Origin: Clostridium manihotivorum
Lineage (GTDB): Bacteria > Bacillota > Clostridia > Clostridiales > Clostridiaceae
Reading direction: 5' to 3'
DNA: 64,000 nt
Assembly: GCF_004015185.1 (NCBI RefSeq)
Contig: NZ_CP025746.1
Span: forward strand, 2,559,776-2,623,775
A program made the translations under genes and the position numbers. Under the pieces are notes generated by a model. The model was not told the origin of the DNA. It made no database searches and was given only the letters and a program-made list of their open reading frames with translations. How positions within the stretch are numbered: position 1 is the first letter of the stretch; every line of letters starts with the position of its first letter. Of this stretch, positions 43,913 to 52,187 are shown piece after piece.

Positions 43913-44437
43913 TTATTTGTGTTCTTTTAATTCATCCATTGTGAAGAGTGCTTTTAACTCCAAGCCTGATTCTTTAAGTTTTTTTCTTCCCTCAGGGTTT
44001 CTCTCTATAACGCATAAAACATTTTCTAATTTTGCCCCAAAGCCTATTAGATCCTCTGCACTTAATAATATTTGGCCACCTGTTGTGACAACATCTTCTA
44101 TAATGCATACTTTTTTATTTCTAAAGTCCATTCCTTCTGCCAGCTTGCATGTACCATATTCTTTAGCTTTTTTTCTTACAAATACTACTGGAATGCCTGT
44201 TTCGATAGATAAGGCTGTTGCTATTGGAATTCCGCCCATCTCTAAACCGGCTAAAACTTCGGTACCTTCTGGTATCTGCTTAGCGAGATGCTTAGCAATT
44301 GCTTTCAAAATTTCTGGATTAGATTCGAATAAATATTTATCAAAATACTCATTCGAAATTTGCCCAGACCTTAATTTAAAAGTTCCCTCTAAATGTGCTA
44401 CTTCAAAAATTGATTTACATAAATCTTCTTTTTTCAA
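43913..44437 (-). CDS. pyrE: Orotate phosphoribosyltransferase
   Basis: A 174-residue enzyme of pyrimidine synthesis that converts orotate and PRPP to OMP. TTG 44437 is the start, as GGAGG lies 8 nt upstream, whereas the longer frame's first codon is inside that site. N-terminal TFKLRSGQISNEYFD, then GLEMGGIPIATALS and the PRPP loop VCIIEDVVTTGGQI are typical. It is alone, without pyrF or other pyr genes. Upstream is a cluster of inverted repeats. Confidence 0.9.
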   Translation of the reverse strand: MKKEDLCKSIFEVAHLEGTFKLRSGQISNEYFDKYLFESNPEILKAIAKHLAKQIPEGTEVLAGLEMGGIPIATALSIETGIPVVFVRKKAKEYGTCKLAEGMDFRNKKVCIIEDVVTTGGQILLSAEDLIGFGAKLENVLCVIERNPEGRKKLKESGLELKALFTMDELKEHK

Positions 44438-44549
44438 TTTTAAATCCTCCAAATACTTTCTTTATATAGATAAACCAGTTCCAAATGAAATATGTATTTA
44501 CAATTCAATTCCCATTAATAGTTAACAAAAATATCACTTAGTTTTATTA

Positions 44550-44706
44550 GATTGAAGTGGTTTATCTATTCCTCTGAACTGATAAACTACTTCAATCCTT
44601 GGATTCCAAATAAATATTTCGATGCTTGTACGAATCTTTATTTTGATAAATTCTAATAAGAAGTAGTTTATCTATAGATGTACTACTTCTTAATAAACTA
44701 CTACTA
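44550..44706. promoter_or_regulatory. Inverted-repeat cluster upstream of pyrE
   Basis: A 16-bp stem (ATTGAAGTGGTTTATC with GATAAACTACTTCAAT, 44551-44598) and a 10-bp stem (AAGAAGTAGT with ACTACTTCTT, near 44658-44693) share the motif AGTAGTTTATC, and a further AATAAACTACTACT follows. They could be RNA hairpins or operators of the pyrE transcript, or a MITE-like insertion. Confidence 0.55.
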
Positions 44707-44729
44707 CTCATCATATTTGTTTTTTTAAT

Positions 44730-45115
44730 GATTATTATAACATATTTTACAAAGTATAACATATATATGCGGGCTGTAGCTAACAGTTTTTCTAATAAAT
44801 ATTAAAATTCAACACAATTAGAGATATGTATATCCTTATAAAATGCCTAAATACAAATTGGACAATCAGTAAAGCTATAAGATTTATCTTAGATTTTACT
44901 AAATAGTTCTTATAGCAGCTTTATAACTTTAGTCTTAACAATACTTAATGATTTTTAGTTAAGGTATTAAACATTTTATAGGGCAAGAGTTATAACAACA
45001 TTTTTTAAATACATACCAATATAGAGCTGAATATATATACAGCTTCATAATCTCAAAATTCTCTTTCACAACCTAGAGGAAAATTGAAAATAGATTTCAG
45101 ACTGAAGTGGCATAT
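44730..45115. repeat. Composite repeat (unit, family C, family B)
   Basis: Opens with CATATTTTACAAAGTATAAC, continues through TTCTAATAAATATTAAA and CAACACAATT, then family C (TATTAAACATTTTATAGG .. AACAACATTTTTTAAATAC) and family B (about 45050-45115). The same order occurs at 48430-48860, though that copy has a family A element between. Confidence 0.7.
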
Positions 45116-45398
45116 TTTTAAGAAGAGTATATGGTCAATGCCTTCAATTTACTTGATAGATAGACACATAAACTTAGAAATGCATAGTAGGTAAGAAGTT
45201 TCACCATAAGTTCATAGTAGGTTTGATGAAATAGTAGATGGAATTACAAGATTGTAACTATATAAAACAAATATGGAATATGATGGTTTATAACTGTATA
45301 ATGAATATATGCCTAAGTAAGTATTAAATAATTTGATTAAGCAGTACTTACAGGATTTTAGGCTGTAAGAATTTGATTGTAAAATGGGGGAGAAGATT

Positions 45399-45977
45399 AT
45401 GAAAACATTATTGCTTTTAGCCAAGGGCTTTGAAACCATGGAGTTTAGTGCTTTTGTGGATGTTTTGGGTTGGGCAAGGAATGATTATGGATATGATGTG
45501 CAAGTTGAAACCTGTGGATTTAACAGAGAGGTAATGAGTACTTTTAATATTCCTATATTGGTAGATCGGTTAATAGATGATATAAAAGTTGATGAATATG
45601 ATGCATTGGCCATTCCAGGAGGGTTTGAGGAGTATGGATTCTATGAAGAAGCATATGACGAAAAGTTCTTAAACATAATTAGACAATTTGAAGCTGATGG
45701 AAAAATTATTGCAACTATTTGTGTTGCAGCCTTACCATTAGGGAAAAGTGGAGTGTTGAACAATCGTAAAGCAACAACTTATCATTTGAACGATAGGTAT
45801 CGTCAAAAGCAGCTAGCAGAGTTTGCTGTAAATGTAGTTAATGAGCCTATAGTAATAGATAAGAATATTATTACCTCATATTGTCCACAGACAGCATCAG
45901 GAGTTGCCTTTAAACTATTGCAATTATTGACATCCAAGGAACAGATGGAAAAAGTTAAAAAAGCAATGGGATTTTAA
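45399..45977 (+). CDS. DJ-1/PfpI family protein
   Basis: A 192-residue protein from ATG 45399, 7 nt after GGGGGAGAAG; the upstream in-frame ATG at 45384 lies before this site. Features: KGFETMEFSAFVDVLGWA (acidic Glu15), ALAIPGGFEEYG and the nucleophile elbow IATICVAALPLGKSGVL with Cys108. DJ-1/PfpI members include deglycases, chaperones and amidase-type enzymes. It is one of two such genes in the window. Monocistronic. Activity unassigned. Confidence 0.87.
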   Translation: MKTLLLLAKGFETMEFSAFVDVLGWARNDYGYDVQVETCGFNREVMSTFNIPILVDRLIDDIKVDEYDALAIPGGFEEYGFYEEAYDEKFLNIIRQFEADGKIIATICVAALPLGKSGVLNNRKATTYHLNDRYRQKQLAEFAVNVVNEPIVIDKNIITSYCPQTASGVAFKLLQLLTSKEQMEKVKKAMGF

Positions 45978-46061
45978 TGGTAGTTCTGTGTCTGAATAAT
46001 TAATAAAATTAACTTGTTATTACGTTCTTCTCCAATTTTTCAAATCAACTAATAATTTATA

Positions 46062-46187
46062 TATAGGTATACTTTATTAAAATTTAATTTATAAATGTCC
46101 GATGATCAAGGCTTTTAGGGATTAGATAATCCTGGTTTGTGAGGTATCATCAGGTATGTATAAATTAATAGTTGTCGGATACCTATA
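46062..46187. mobile_element. MITE-like element, family A, forming a gene leader
   Basis: 126 bp with perfect 9-bp ends TATAGGTAT and ATACCTATA. It ends 3 nt before the GAGGAGG ribosome-binding site of the methyltransferase at 46204. Confidence 0.72.
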
Positions 46188-46203
46188 AGAGGAGGAAAGA
46201 TCA

Positions 46204-46986
46204 ATGGCTACAATTGAAGGATTAGAAACAACCTTTAATGACATGTATGCGGAATATGACAAATGGAGACCAACCTATGTTGCAGAATTATATGAAGATA
46301 TTTTTCAATATAAGGAAATCAATTCATCAAGTAAGGTGCTTGAAGTGGGTATTGGAACAGGGCAAGCTACATTACCTATTCTTCAGAAAGGCTGTTCTAT
46401 AACAGCTATAGAATTAGGAGATAAGTTAGCAGAGTATACAAAACAAAAATTTAGCAACTACAAGAACCTTAATGTAGAGAATACTTCTTTTCAAGATTAT
46501 CAGTGCCCACCTAATTCATATGACATGATATATTCAGCCACTGCTTTTCATTGGATACCTGAAGAACTGGGCTATACAAGGGTATACGAGATGTTAAAAA
46601 GCGGTGGAATATTTGCTCGCTTTGCCAATCATTCTTACAAAGATAAGGGAAGAGAAGAGATGCATCTTGCTATGCAGGAGGTATATTCACAATATATGCC
46701 ATCAAACGTCCTTGGACCAGAATACAGCGAAGAAAAGTGCAAAAAAAGAGCAGAAATCAGTAGGAAATATGGATTTGTTGATATAAAATACAAGCTATAT
46801 CACAGAACAAGAACCTTTAGTTCACAAGAGTATATCAATTTTATAGGCACATATTCAGAATATATTGCAATGGAAAAAACTGAAAGAGAAGAATTCTTCA
46901 ATAAATTAAAAGATGTAATTGACAGTTACGGAGGAAAAATTACCGTTTACGATACCCTAGACTTGCAGCTTGCAAGAAAACCTTAA
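46204..46986 (+). CDS. Class I SAM methyltransferase, paralogue 2 of 3
   Basis: A 260-residue protein nearly collinear with paralogue 1. Same motifs: VLEVGIGTGQATLPIL, TAIELGDK, SYDMIYSATAFHWIPEE, and the shared C-terminus DLQLARKP. Differences cluster in the middle (HSYKDKGREEMHLAMQEVYSQYM). GAGGAGG precedes the ATG. The family A element supplies its leader. Substrate unknown. Confidence 0.9.
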   Translation: MATIEGLETTFNDMYAEYDKWRPTYVAELYEDIFQYKEINSSSKVLEVGIGTGQATLPILQKGCSITAIELGDKLAEYTKQKFSNYKNLNVENTSFQDYQCPPNSYDMIYSATAFHWIPEELGYTRVYEMLKSGGIFARFANHSYKDKGREEMHLAMQEVYSQYMPSNVLGPEYSEEKCKKRAEISRKYGFVDIKYKLYHRTRTFSSQEYINFIGTYSEYIAMEKTEREEFFNKLKDVIDSYGGKITVYDTLDLQLARKP

Positions 46987-47017
46987 ATGATATTATTAAA
47001 AAAATAAAATTTTTCTT

Positions 47018-47118
47018 ATATAGATGTACCGATTCATGTTAAAATCTATATTTTTAAACCCTGCGATTAGAATCCAAAGGGCTTTAAAAATAGTTTTTCA
47101 GTTGAAGGGTACATCTTT
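47018..47118. mobile_element. MITE-like element, family B
   Basis: About 100 bp with inverted ends TATAGATGTACC and GGGTACATCTTTATA. The centre has the family pattern CTGCGATTAGAATCCAAAGGG in reversed orientation. Confidence 0.65.
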
Positions 47119-47334
47119 ATAGGGTTCACAGATCAGATTTTAAGTTATAAGTTTTAATTTTAATAGATTTTGAAACACTTTTAGATTAGGCTATGTTTCA
47201 GTACGGTACTTTAAAAAAGCCTTATATTAGCAAATGTAGTAAGTGAATTATTTGGCTGGAATAATATTAGATAAAAGAGTTTGGGGCAATGAGTTTAAGA
47301 CAACAGAAAAAAATATTTTCTAAGTGTTAAAGTA

Positions 47335-47670
47335 TCATCCTCTTGGAGCATACATTATAACAATAACCCCAAGCAATACAATTATACCGCCAATTAAGTC
47401 AAATTTATCTGGAAGTATATTATCAACTTTCCATCCCCAAAGAATTGAAAGTACAATAAATACGCCGCCATAAGTTGCATACACTCTTCCGAAGTTTGAA
47501 TTTTGAGGCTGTAAGGTAGGAATAATGCCATATAATATTAACACCACAGCTCCTATAATTCCATACCAAAAGCTTTTACCATCACGTAACCACAACCAAA
47601 TAAGGTAGCCTCCACCTATCTCAAATATACCTGCTAATATAAAATAAAATATTGATTTTATAATTTCCAC
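47335..47670 (-). CDS. ynfA: YnfA family (UPF0060) small membrane protein
   Basis: A 111-residue protein with four membrane helices and the UPF0060 pattern: [49 protein letters not shown] and [24 protein letters not shown] start after AAGGAGAT. YnfA-type proteins are small efflux-like membrane proteins, some linked to drug tolerance. Confidence 0.93.
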   Translation of the reverse strand: MEIIKSIFYFILAGIFEIGGGYLIWLWLRDGKSFWYGIIGAVVLILYGIIPTLQPQNSNFGRVYATYGGVFIVLSILWGWKVDNILPDKFDLIGGIIVLLGVIVIMYAPRG

Positions 47671-47836
47671 TGCTGTATCTCCTTGCTATGTAACTTTCTT
47701 AGTTTCAATATCTTAAAATAATTCCATACCATTATACCTCATGAGTAGGGATGGCTCCAATATACTCTAAATTATATATTAGATAGCCTAGGTTGGTGAA
47801 GTTAAACATAATTTCTTTAAAATAATCAATTAAAAA

Positions 47837-48352
47837 TTATTCTAAATCAAGTCTGTACATATACTCATCGTATATGATGTGAGTACCCATTTTTTTAAAA
47901 GTCCCTTCTTTTTCAACATAAAAGTTAAGTTTCTTTAATACAGCATTTGAACCTAAATTTTCTTTTGCCACAGCAGCGGTTATTTTCTTAGCACCACTGA
48001 AATGACAAAAATCAATTAGTGCCTTTATCATTTCTGTAGCATAGCCTTGATGCCAATAGTTTTTATGAATGGCATAGCCTAAATCCCAATGCTTTTGATC
48101 TTCGCTTGGAACGGCACTGCATGTTCCAATATAGTGACCAGTTTGTTTTGAAACAGCAATAAAGTAATAGCAACCAGCATAAATTTCTACAGTTTCTTTC
48201 CATTTCAAGTATGCATCAGTTGCTTTTTCACGGGGTGGGTCTGATAAATATTTCCCCATTTCATCATCCAACCAGATATCCAAACAAAAATCAGCATCTT
48301 CGGTCTTAGTTCTCTTAATAATTAATCTATTTGTTTCTAAATTTTCTTTCAT
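47837..48352 (-). CDS. GNAT acetyltransferase, RimJ/RimL-like
   Basis: A 171-residue protein beginning LETNRLIIKRTKTEDAD, with the RimJ/RimL-type WDLGYAIHKNYWHQGYATEM acetyl-CoA loop and the C-terminal KKITAAVAKENLGSNAVLKKLNFYVEKEGTF. The ATG follows AAAGGGGAC. Function: acetylation of a small molecule or protein N-terminus; target unknown. Confidence 0.87.
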   Translation of the reverse strand: MKENLETNRLIIKRTKTEDADFCLDIWLDDEMGKYLSDPPREKATDAYLKWKETVEIYAGCYYFIAVSKQTGHYIGTCSAVPSEDQKHWDLGYAIHKNYWHQGYATEMIKALIDFCHFSGAKKITAAVAKENLGSNAVLKKLNFYVEKEGTFKKMGTHIIYDEYMYRLDLE

Positions 48353-48429
48353 AGTAATTAGTCCCCTTTGTTATTAGCATAATGAATAATAAAATATTAT
48401 TGCAAATCATACTAAGTTCTGCTTGATGC

Positions 48430-48860
48430 TTATTATACCATATTTTACAAAGTATAACAGAGAGGGTGCAAGTGGTGGTTAAATATTCTTCTAATAAATA
48501 TTAAAACTCAACACAATTTAAAAGACATATATACTGTATATAAAACTTCAGATACAATTGGACAAACGAAGTATTGAACTTAGTCTATGCTTGTTTGAAA
48601 AACGTTGGCTCTAGGGATTTTCAAGTATGTATAAATTAATAGTTGAGTTATTAACTGAATAACTATTGTATTAAACATACTTAATGATTTTAAGTTGAAG
48701 TATTAAACATTTTACAGAGAAAAAGCAGTAACAACATTTTTTAAATACATAGCAATATAGGGCTGAATATATGAATGCGCCACTAAGATAGCAATGTATT
48801 TTCAAAGCCCCTTTAGATTATAAAATGGAGAGTGGAAAATATAAATTCAATTAAAAAGTG
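48430..48860. repeat. Composite repeat, second copy (unit, A, C, B)
   Basis: Same opening and internal sequence as 44730-45115, with a family A copy (about 48571-48665) inserted before family C (48680-48772) and family B (48780-48860). The gene-free stretch extends to 49267. Confidence 0.68.
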
Positions 48861-49267
48861 ATAGATTATTTCAGAATAAAACTTCGTTGACTTATCGCAA
48901 GCTTTATTTTAAGTTCAAGGATTGAATTAGTATGTCTGTTCAGATTACTTAATCCATACCAATAAAAGGTTTAGGCTATGTTTAATTTCAACACAGCACT
49001 TTAACAGAGCTAAAGCTTTAAATGTACGCAAAACACAAGGAATGTTTAACCTCACATCAACCCTATGATGAAACTATTGCAATAAGCAGTATATCTAAAA
49101 AAATATCATTGTTACATAAAAACAAATATGGTAACTTTTTCTTAAGAGTTATATAATTGAACAGTGTGATATCATAATGGATCAATTTAAAACAACTAAT
49201 ACTTGTATAAAAATGAGCCCTAAAAACCAAATTCTACGATTATATAATTAAGAAGGAAGTGATTTTC

Positions 49268-50020
49268 ATGGATTTTAGAAAGGTTTTTAACAATATTCCT
49301 GAAGAATTTGACAAGTGGAGGACCAGATATTGCGATGAAGTTTTCGCTGACATTATACAGCATTCAAAGCTTGGTCAAGGAAAGGCAACTCTTGAGATTG
49401 GACCAGGTACAGGGCAAGCTACAGAGCCTATATTGAAGACAGGCTGCAATTATTTAGCCATTGAACTTGGGGAAAAGCTTGCGGAGTATACGAAAAATAA
49501 GTTTAGCTCTTATGATAATTTTCATATTGTAAATGCTGATTTTGAAACCTATGATTTTGGACATGATCAGTTTGATTTGGTTTATTCAGCTGCAACTATT
49601 CAGTGGATACCGGAGGAGATTGCTTTTCCAAAAGTCTATCATATGCTAAAAAGCAATGGAACCTTTGCCATGATGTTTACTAAAACCGATGAGAAAAGTG
49701 CTAATGAGCTTTTATATATGAAGATGCAGGAGGTCTACGATAAGTATTTTCATCCAGAAACAGATTATACCTGCTACATAGAGTACAATAATACTGAGAA
49801 ATACGGGTTTACTGATGTTGAATGCCGTCGATATCACAAAACTAGAGAGCTTAATGCTGATGAATATGTGTGTTGGATAAGTACCCATGCTACTCACATA
49901 ACTCTAAAGGAGCCTGATAGATCAAACTTCTATAATGGCATTAGAGATGTTATTTTGAGTTTTGGCAATAAGATAACTCTTCAGGATACCATAGTTTTAT
50001 ATCTAGCAAGGAAGCCATAA
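49268..50020 (+). CDS. Class I SAM methyltransferase, paralogue 3 of 3
   Basis: A 250-residue protein from ATG 49268, 4 nt after AAGGAAGTGAT. Shares the layout of the other two: EEFDKWRTRY, LEIGPGTGQATEPIL, AIELGEKLAEYTKNKFS, DLVYSAATIQWIPEE and the C-terminal LYLARKP. It is clearly the most diverged copy. The CPBP protease gene follows after 51 bp, perhaps in one transcript. Confidence 0.88.
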   Translation: MDFRKVFNNIPEEFDKWRTRYCDEVFADIIQHSKLGQGKATLEIGPGTGQATEPILKTGCNYLAIELGEKLAEYTKNKFSSYDNFHIVNADFETYDFGHDQFDLVYSAATIQWIPEEIAFPKVYHMLKSNGTFAMMFTKTDEKSANELLYMKMQEVYDKYFHPETDYTCYIEYNNTEKYGFTDVECRRYHKTRELNADEYVCWISTHATHITLKEPDRSNFYNGIRDVILSFGNKITLQDTIVLYLARKP

Positions 50021-50071
50021 CTGCACAGTGATTGATAAAATACTTGTGCTGTTAGGAGGAAGGTTAATCCA

Positions 50072-50638
50072 TTGTTTTACCTGTACGTTATTTTCTTTTG
50101 GATAATGATCTTTTATGGCACCTCAGTAATAGACAACTTATTAGGCTTCAAAAACAAATTATCTGTTAATAGTAATCCTTTTTATATAATAGAGCTATTT
50201 ACATTTGTACTATTCTTAGGTGGACCATTAGGTGAAGAATTGGGCTGGAGAGGATTTTTATTACCAAGACTTCAGAAGAAATTTTATGCCAGCATAATAA
50301 TTGGTTTTGTATGGACCTTCTGGCACCTGCCGTTATTCTTTATACCAGGTACTGCACAAAATCAAATCCCCTTCTTTCTGTTCCTATTAGAATTTACATG
50401 CTTTGCTACTTTGATAACTTGGGTATATAACAAAACAGACGGAAGCTTGCTTTTGACAATTTTATTTCACGGAGCTTTAAACACCACAAGCGGAGTTGTA
50501 AATAATTTTGCTGATTTTGTTATTACTCACAAATATACAATTTGCCTAATAATATCTATTATCATGGGGTACTTTGTGGCTAAGATGTTTAAAAAGGATT
50601 ATAAGAAAGTAGTATTTAATTTAGAAAATAATATATAA
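50072..50638 (+). CDS. CPBP family intramembrane metalloprotease
   Basis: A 188-residue membrane protein with the CPBP (Abi/CAAX protease) motifs: GEELGWRGFLLPRLQ (EE-x3-R), FVWTFWHLPLFF (F-x3-H) and LTILFHGALNTTSG (H-x3-N). TTG start 10-11 nt after AGGAGGAAGG. Family members usually have additional N-terminal helices, so this may be a shortened gene; an in-frame stop lies upstream. It could serve in peptide processing or bacteriocin self-immunity, but no such gene is adjacent. Confidence 0.85.
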   Translation: MFYLYVIFFWIMIFYGTSVIDNLLGFKNKLSVNSNPFYIIELFTFVLFLGGPLGEELGWRGFLLPRLQKKFYASIIIGFVWTFWHLPLFFIPGTAQNQIPFFLFLLEFTCFATLITWVYNKTDGSLLLTILFHGALNTTSGVVNNFADFVITHKYTICLIISIIMGYFVAKMFKKDYKKVVFNLENNI

Positions 50639-50756
50639 ATATAAGTTGTGCTAGTTATTGGAAAACAGAATAAGTGATGTAGAACTTGTTTACAGGTGCT
50701 GAAATAACTATTTTTACTTTATAGAAATGTGAAGTTGTTAAATTATATTTGTTCAA

Positions 50757-50790
50757 AGAAAGAGTCTTGCAAAGCCGCAAGACTCTTTCT
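50757..50790. terminator. Bidirectional terminator between convergent genes
   Basis: A perfect 14-bp stem (AGAAAGAGTCTTGC with GCAAGACTCTTTCT) lies between the CPBP gene and the TetR gene. Confidence 0.85.
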
Positions 50791-50850
50791 ACTATATTAG
50801 ATATTTTTTATTAATCACAAATACTAGTTAAGTAGGGAAAGGAGTACCAT

Positions 50851-51411
50851 CTACTTTGCGGAAAGTGAAAAAATAAAATCATCCACCATGGATTGAAAGC
50901 TTTCTTCTAAGTCTACTTCACCATGGAAGTATCCAAAGGAATATAAGGATACAAAACCATGTAAAAGACTTCTCAAAGCCCTGCCTTTATGAGCCAATTG
51001 GGTTTTATCCTTGATATAAAAATCTAAAATTTGATATATGATGTTTGTGGTTTCCTTTGCTAAAAGGTATACCTTCTCGTCCCCAGTATGGGGAATATTC
51101 ATGAATAGCCAGTAAGCAGTTCTATTTTCAAGAGCAAACTCTCTATAGGCATTGGAAAACTCTCTAACAGCGGTTTCACCACTTTTACCAATCAATCTTT
51201 TGGCTAGCATGGAATTAAGATCATTTAGAAGAGCTATGGTCATTGCTATTTTTAGATCTTCCATATTGTTAAAATGATTATATAAAGAAGGGTATTTTAT
51301 ACCCAGTTGTTCTGCAATTTTAGGGAAAGTGAGATTATTAAGACCTATTTCATCAGATAGTGAAAAAGCAACCTGAATAATCTTTTCCTTTGTTAAGTTT
51401 CTCTTTTGCAT
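50851..51411 (-). CDS. TetR family transcriptional regulator with WHG-like C-terminus
   Basis: A 186-residue regulator starting at MQKRNLTKEKI; AAGGAGCGAT lies 9 nt upstream, unlike the extended frame. The HTH is LTFPKIAEQLGIKYPSLYNHFNNMEDLK. The C-terminal AYREFALENRTAYWLFMN suggests the WHG-type effector domain. It lies across a repeat cluster from the divergent MFS gene, which is its probable target. Confidence 0.9.
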   Translation of the reverse strand: MQKRNLTKEKIIQVAFSLSDEIGLNNLTFPKIAEQLGIKYPSLYNHFNNMEDLKIAMTIALLNDLNSMLAKRLIGKSGETAVREFSNAYREFALENRTAYWLFMNIPHTGDEKVYLLAKETTNIIYQILDFYIKDKTQLAHKGRALRSLLHGFVSLYSFGYFHGEVDLEESFQSMVDDFIFSLSAK

Positions 51412-51469
51412 GAGTATATCGCTCCTTTTAAGTAGTTTTTTTTTAGAGTTTTTATGTAGAAAATTCATT

Positions 51470-51845
51470 TATACATATTGGAAAATTGCGGGTCCAGGTA
51501 ATTTTTGCGGCATGCACAACTTAATAGTTGAAGTTGGAATTTTGGATATAGGTAACCTTTATGAGAACTTAATTAATACTTGTTATAAAATAGCATCTTC
51601 TGGCGATTTTGTGGCATGTATAAATTAATAGTTGAGGTTGGTTCCCTATAGGTATACTTTACGAAAACTTACTTTAAAAATGTTTGATAATACCGGCTTC
51701 AGGACATTATATGGCACGCACGAATTAATGGTTCAAATTGGAATCCTGTAAAAATAGATTACTTATATCAGTAATCTATTTTTTAGCCCCTCGAGCTTCA
51801 GAGAGGAGCACTTGAAAATATAAACTTCAGTAAGTGTTAAGTCGA
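51470..51845. mobile_element. Cluster of three family A MITEs and one family B copy
   Basis: Family A copies at about 51470-51562, 51547-51650 (ends TATAGGTAACC and GGTTCCCTATA) and 51647-51750; adjacent copies share their terminal TATAGG. Family B remnant at about 51775-51845 (CCCTCGAGCTTCAGAGAGG .. TTGAAAATATAAAC). They lie between tetR and its likely operator. Confidence 0.7.
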
Positions 51846-51879
51846 TAACAATAGTTTATCATTATATATTGGTTTTATC

Positions 51880-51924
51880 AAACTATAAATAATAGTTTAC
51901 AAACTATTATTTATAGTTTATAGT
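51880..51924 (+). promoter_or_regulatory. 19-bp palindrome and promoter of the MFS gene
   Basis: AAACTATAAATAATAGTTT (51880-51898), a 2-nt centre and its perfect complement (51901-51919). TTTACA (51896-51901), 17 nt, TATAGT (51919-51924) is a promoter embedded in it. Another GATAA..TTATC half-site lies just upstream (51844-51860). Probably the operator of the TetR at 50851. Confidence 0.8.
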
Positions 51925-52187
51925 TATTTTGTAAAGTAAGTTGTGTAATTATAAATAGTTTTAATGGTTAAATAAAAAAGTATGTCGTTTGCGCAGAAAA
52001 TTATATTTTAAGTAAATTTGCTGGGGAAGTAGACATAGGCATAGACGACTTAAATGTAGATATGGGGGAAAGAATCTAAAGGAATTACGGTGTTTATTAG
52101 AATTTTTTGCATATATCTCCAAAAAGCAGATGCGTAAAGACTACATATGAAGATGCACAAAAAATACATATAAAGGAGAATATATTT

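Noticed and set aside
43899..44525. 208-codon plus-strand frame opposite pyrE
   Set aside because: Antisense to pyrE with no ribosome-binding site; its composition mirrors the complement of the PRT domain.
44550..44706. T-box or known riboswitch upstream of pyrE
   Set aside because: No T-box sequence or other conserved riboswitch core was recognised, only simple inverted repeats.
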